A stretch of 13,412 nt of DNA from Desulfurococcales archaeon. GTDB taxonomy: Archaea > Thermoproteota > Thermoprotei_A > CAZTBM01 > SZUA-1508. How positions within the stretch are numbered: the first letter of the stretch is position 1; every line of letters begins with the position of its first letter. The notes below the pieces were generated by a model. The model made no database searches. It was not told the origin of the DNA and saw nothing but the letters and a program-made list of their open reading frames with translations. This document shows positions 13,031-13,412 of this stretch, piece by piece. Location of the stretch: the NCBI GenBank assembly GCA_015661855.1, contig DQVH01000018.1:1-13412 (forward strand), written 5' to 3'. The translations under genes and the position numbers were made by a program.

Positions 13031-13412
13031 ATGCGTATTAAACATGAAATAGTAGTTAGAGCTACAGTAAGACAAGATAAACTCTTAACAAAATTTGTTA
13101 AGAGTTTAAGAGATGAAGATGCTACAATAATATTAGTGGATGAGATATACAGGAGGGTTATATTCAGTTTACCACTATTAAAATATGAAAATATAGTACA
13201 GTTGATTAGTGAGTATACAGTTTCAGCTAATTTTGAGGTTAAAGCAGTCTTAACACATAGTTTAAGTTCGGCACAGTTAATGTCGTTATTAAGTAAGTTA
13301 AAGGAGATATTCAATACAGTTAACATTGTTAAACCTGAACAGTCATACCTTAGGATTATGGGTTTAATCAAAGTGGATTCAGGAGGAGGTTTAGTAGAAA
13401 TTTATCCTAGTA
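13031..13412 (+). CDS. Hypothetical protein, 3'-truncated by the window edge
   Basis: An open frame of 127 codons from ATG 13031 to the window end with no stop. The translation begins MRIKHEIVVRATVRQDK and continues with alternating hydrophobic beta-like stretches (ATIILVDEIYRRVIFSL, ANFEVKAVLTH, NIVKPEQSYLRIMGLIKV) and short helices, suggesting an alpha/beta soluble domain. No signal peptide or TM helix is seen, and I do not recognise the family. GAGGGT at 13015-13020 is a loose ribosome binding site, ten bases from the ATG; an in-frame GTG at 13025 is an alternative start. It begins 26 nt after the sRNA, so both may share a transcript. The reverse-strand frame here lacks any supporting signal. 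Confidence 0.7.
   Translation, partial: MRIKHEIVVRATVRQDKLLTKFVKSLRDEDATIILVDEIYRRVIFSLPLLKYENIVQLISEYTVSANFEVKAVLTHSLSSAQLMSLLSKLKEIFNTVNIVKPEQSYLRIMGLIKVDSGGGLVEIYPS

Noticed and set aside
13003..13371. Minus-strand open frame of 122 codons
   Set aside because: It is antisense to the plus-strand frame from 13031, which is open to the window end. Its composition (Leu, Ser, Thr, Ile rich) is typical of a shadow frame, and it overlaps the sRNA box D.
1..13412. CRISPR arrays, insertion sequences or attachment sites
   Set aside because: No regularly spaced repeats, transposase-like frames or flanking inverted and direct repeats were seen.

Overview
The window looks like a low-GC hyperthermophilic crenarchaeon, probably a Desulfurococcales-type heterotroph such as an Ignisphaera relative. 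This placement is inferred from gene content and archaeal signals, not from a marker gene. The signals are TTTTTATATA-type TATA boxes, GGTGA-type ribosome binding sites, an Lhr helicase, a DUF2208-like membrane protein and a C/D-box sRNA. Genes are packed tightly, with 1-25 nt overlaps or gaps inside operons, and no stretch over 300 nt lacks a gene or RNA candidate.

Region 1 (1-8515) is a membrane-bound group 4 [NiFe] hydrogenase fused to an Mrp-type Na+/H+ antiporter, laid out as two divergent operons from a 240-bp promoter region. The minus-strand operon carries MrpF/MbhB, MrpG/MbhC, DUF4040/MbhD and a fused MbhE-MbhF (MnhB) that runs off the left edge. The plus-strand operon carries two MrpD/NuoM-like antiporter subunits, a small MbhI-like linker, the NuoH/MbhM anchor, a NuoC-NuoD (MbhK-MbhL) fusion with the complete [NiFe] cysteine set, and a NuoI-NuoB (MbhN-MbhJ) fusion with binding motifs for all three [4Fe-4S] clusters. 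Electrons from reduced ferredoxin would pass along the NuoI-NuoB chain to the [NiFe] site, and proton reduction would drive ion pumping by the membrane arm. Two MrpD-like subunits resemble the Mbx/Mbs sulfane-reductase design, but the active-site cysteines are those of a true hydrogenase. No MbhA/MrpE or MbhG/MrpC gene is seen; they may lie left of the window.

Region 2 (8516-9150) holds a GC-rich, potentially structured RNA candidate, a small minus-strand zinc-binding protein, and a roughly 100-nt leader with a long stem and an SD-led mini-ORF ahead of the helicase.

Region 3 (9151-12734) is an Lhr-family superfamily 2 helicase converging on a DUF2208-like membrane protein gene.

Region 4 (12735-13412) holds GC-rich RNA elements, including a well-formed C/D-box sRNA whose guide complements the peptidyl-transferase region of 23S rRNA, followed by an unrecognised gene that runs off the right edge.
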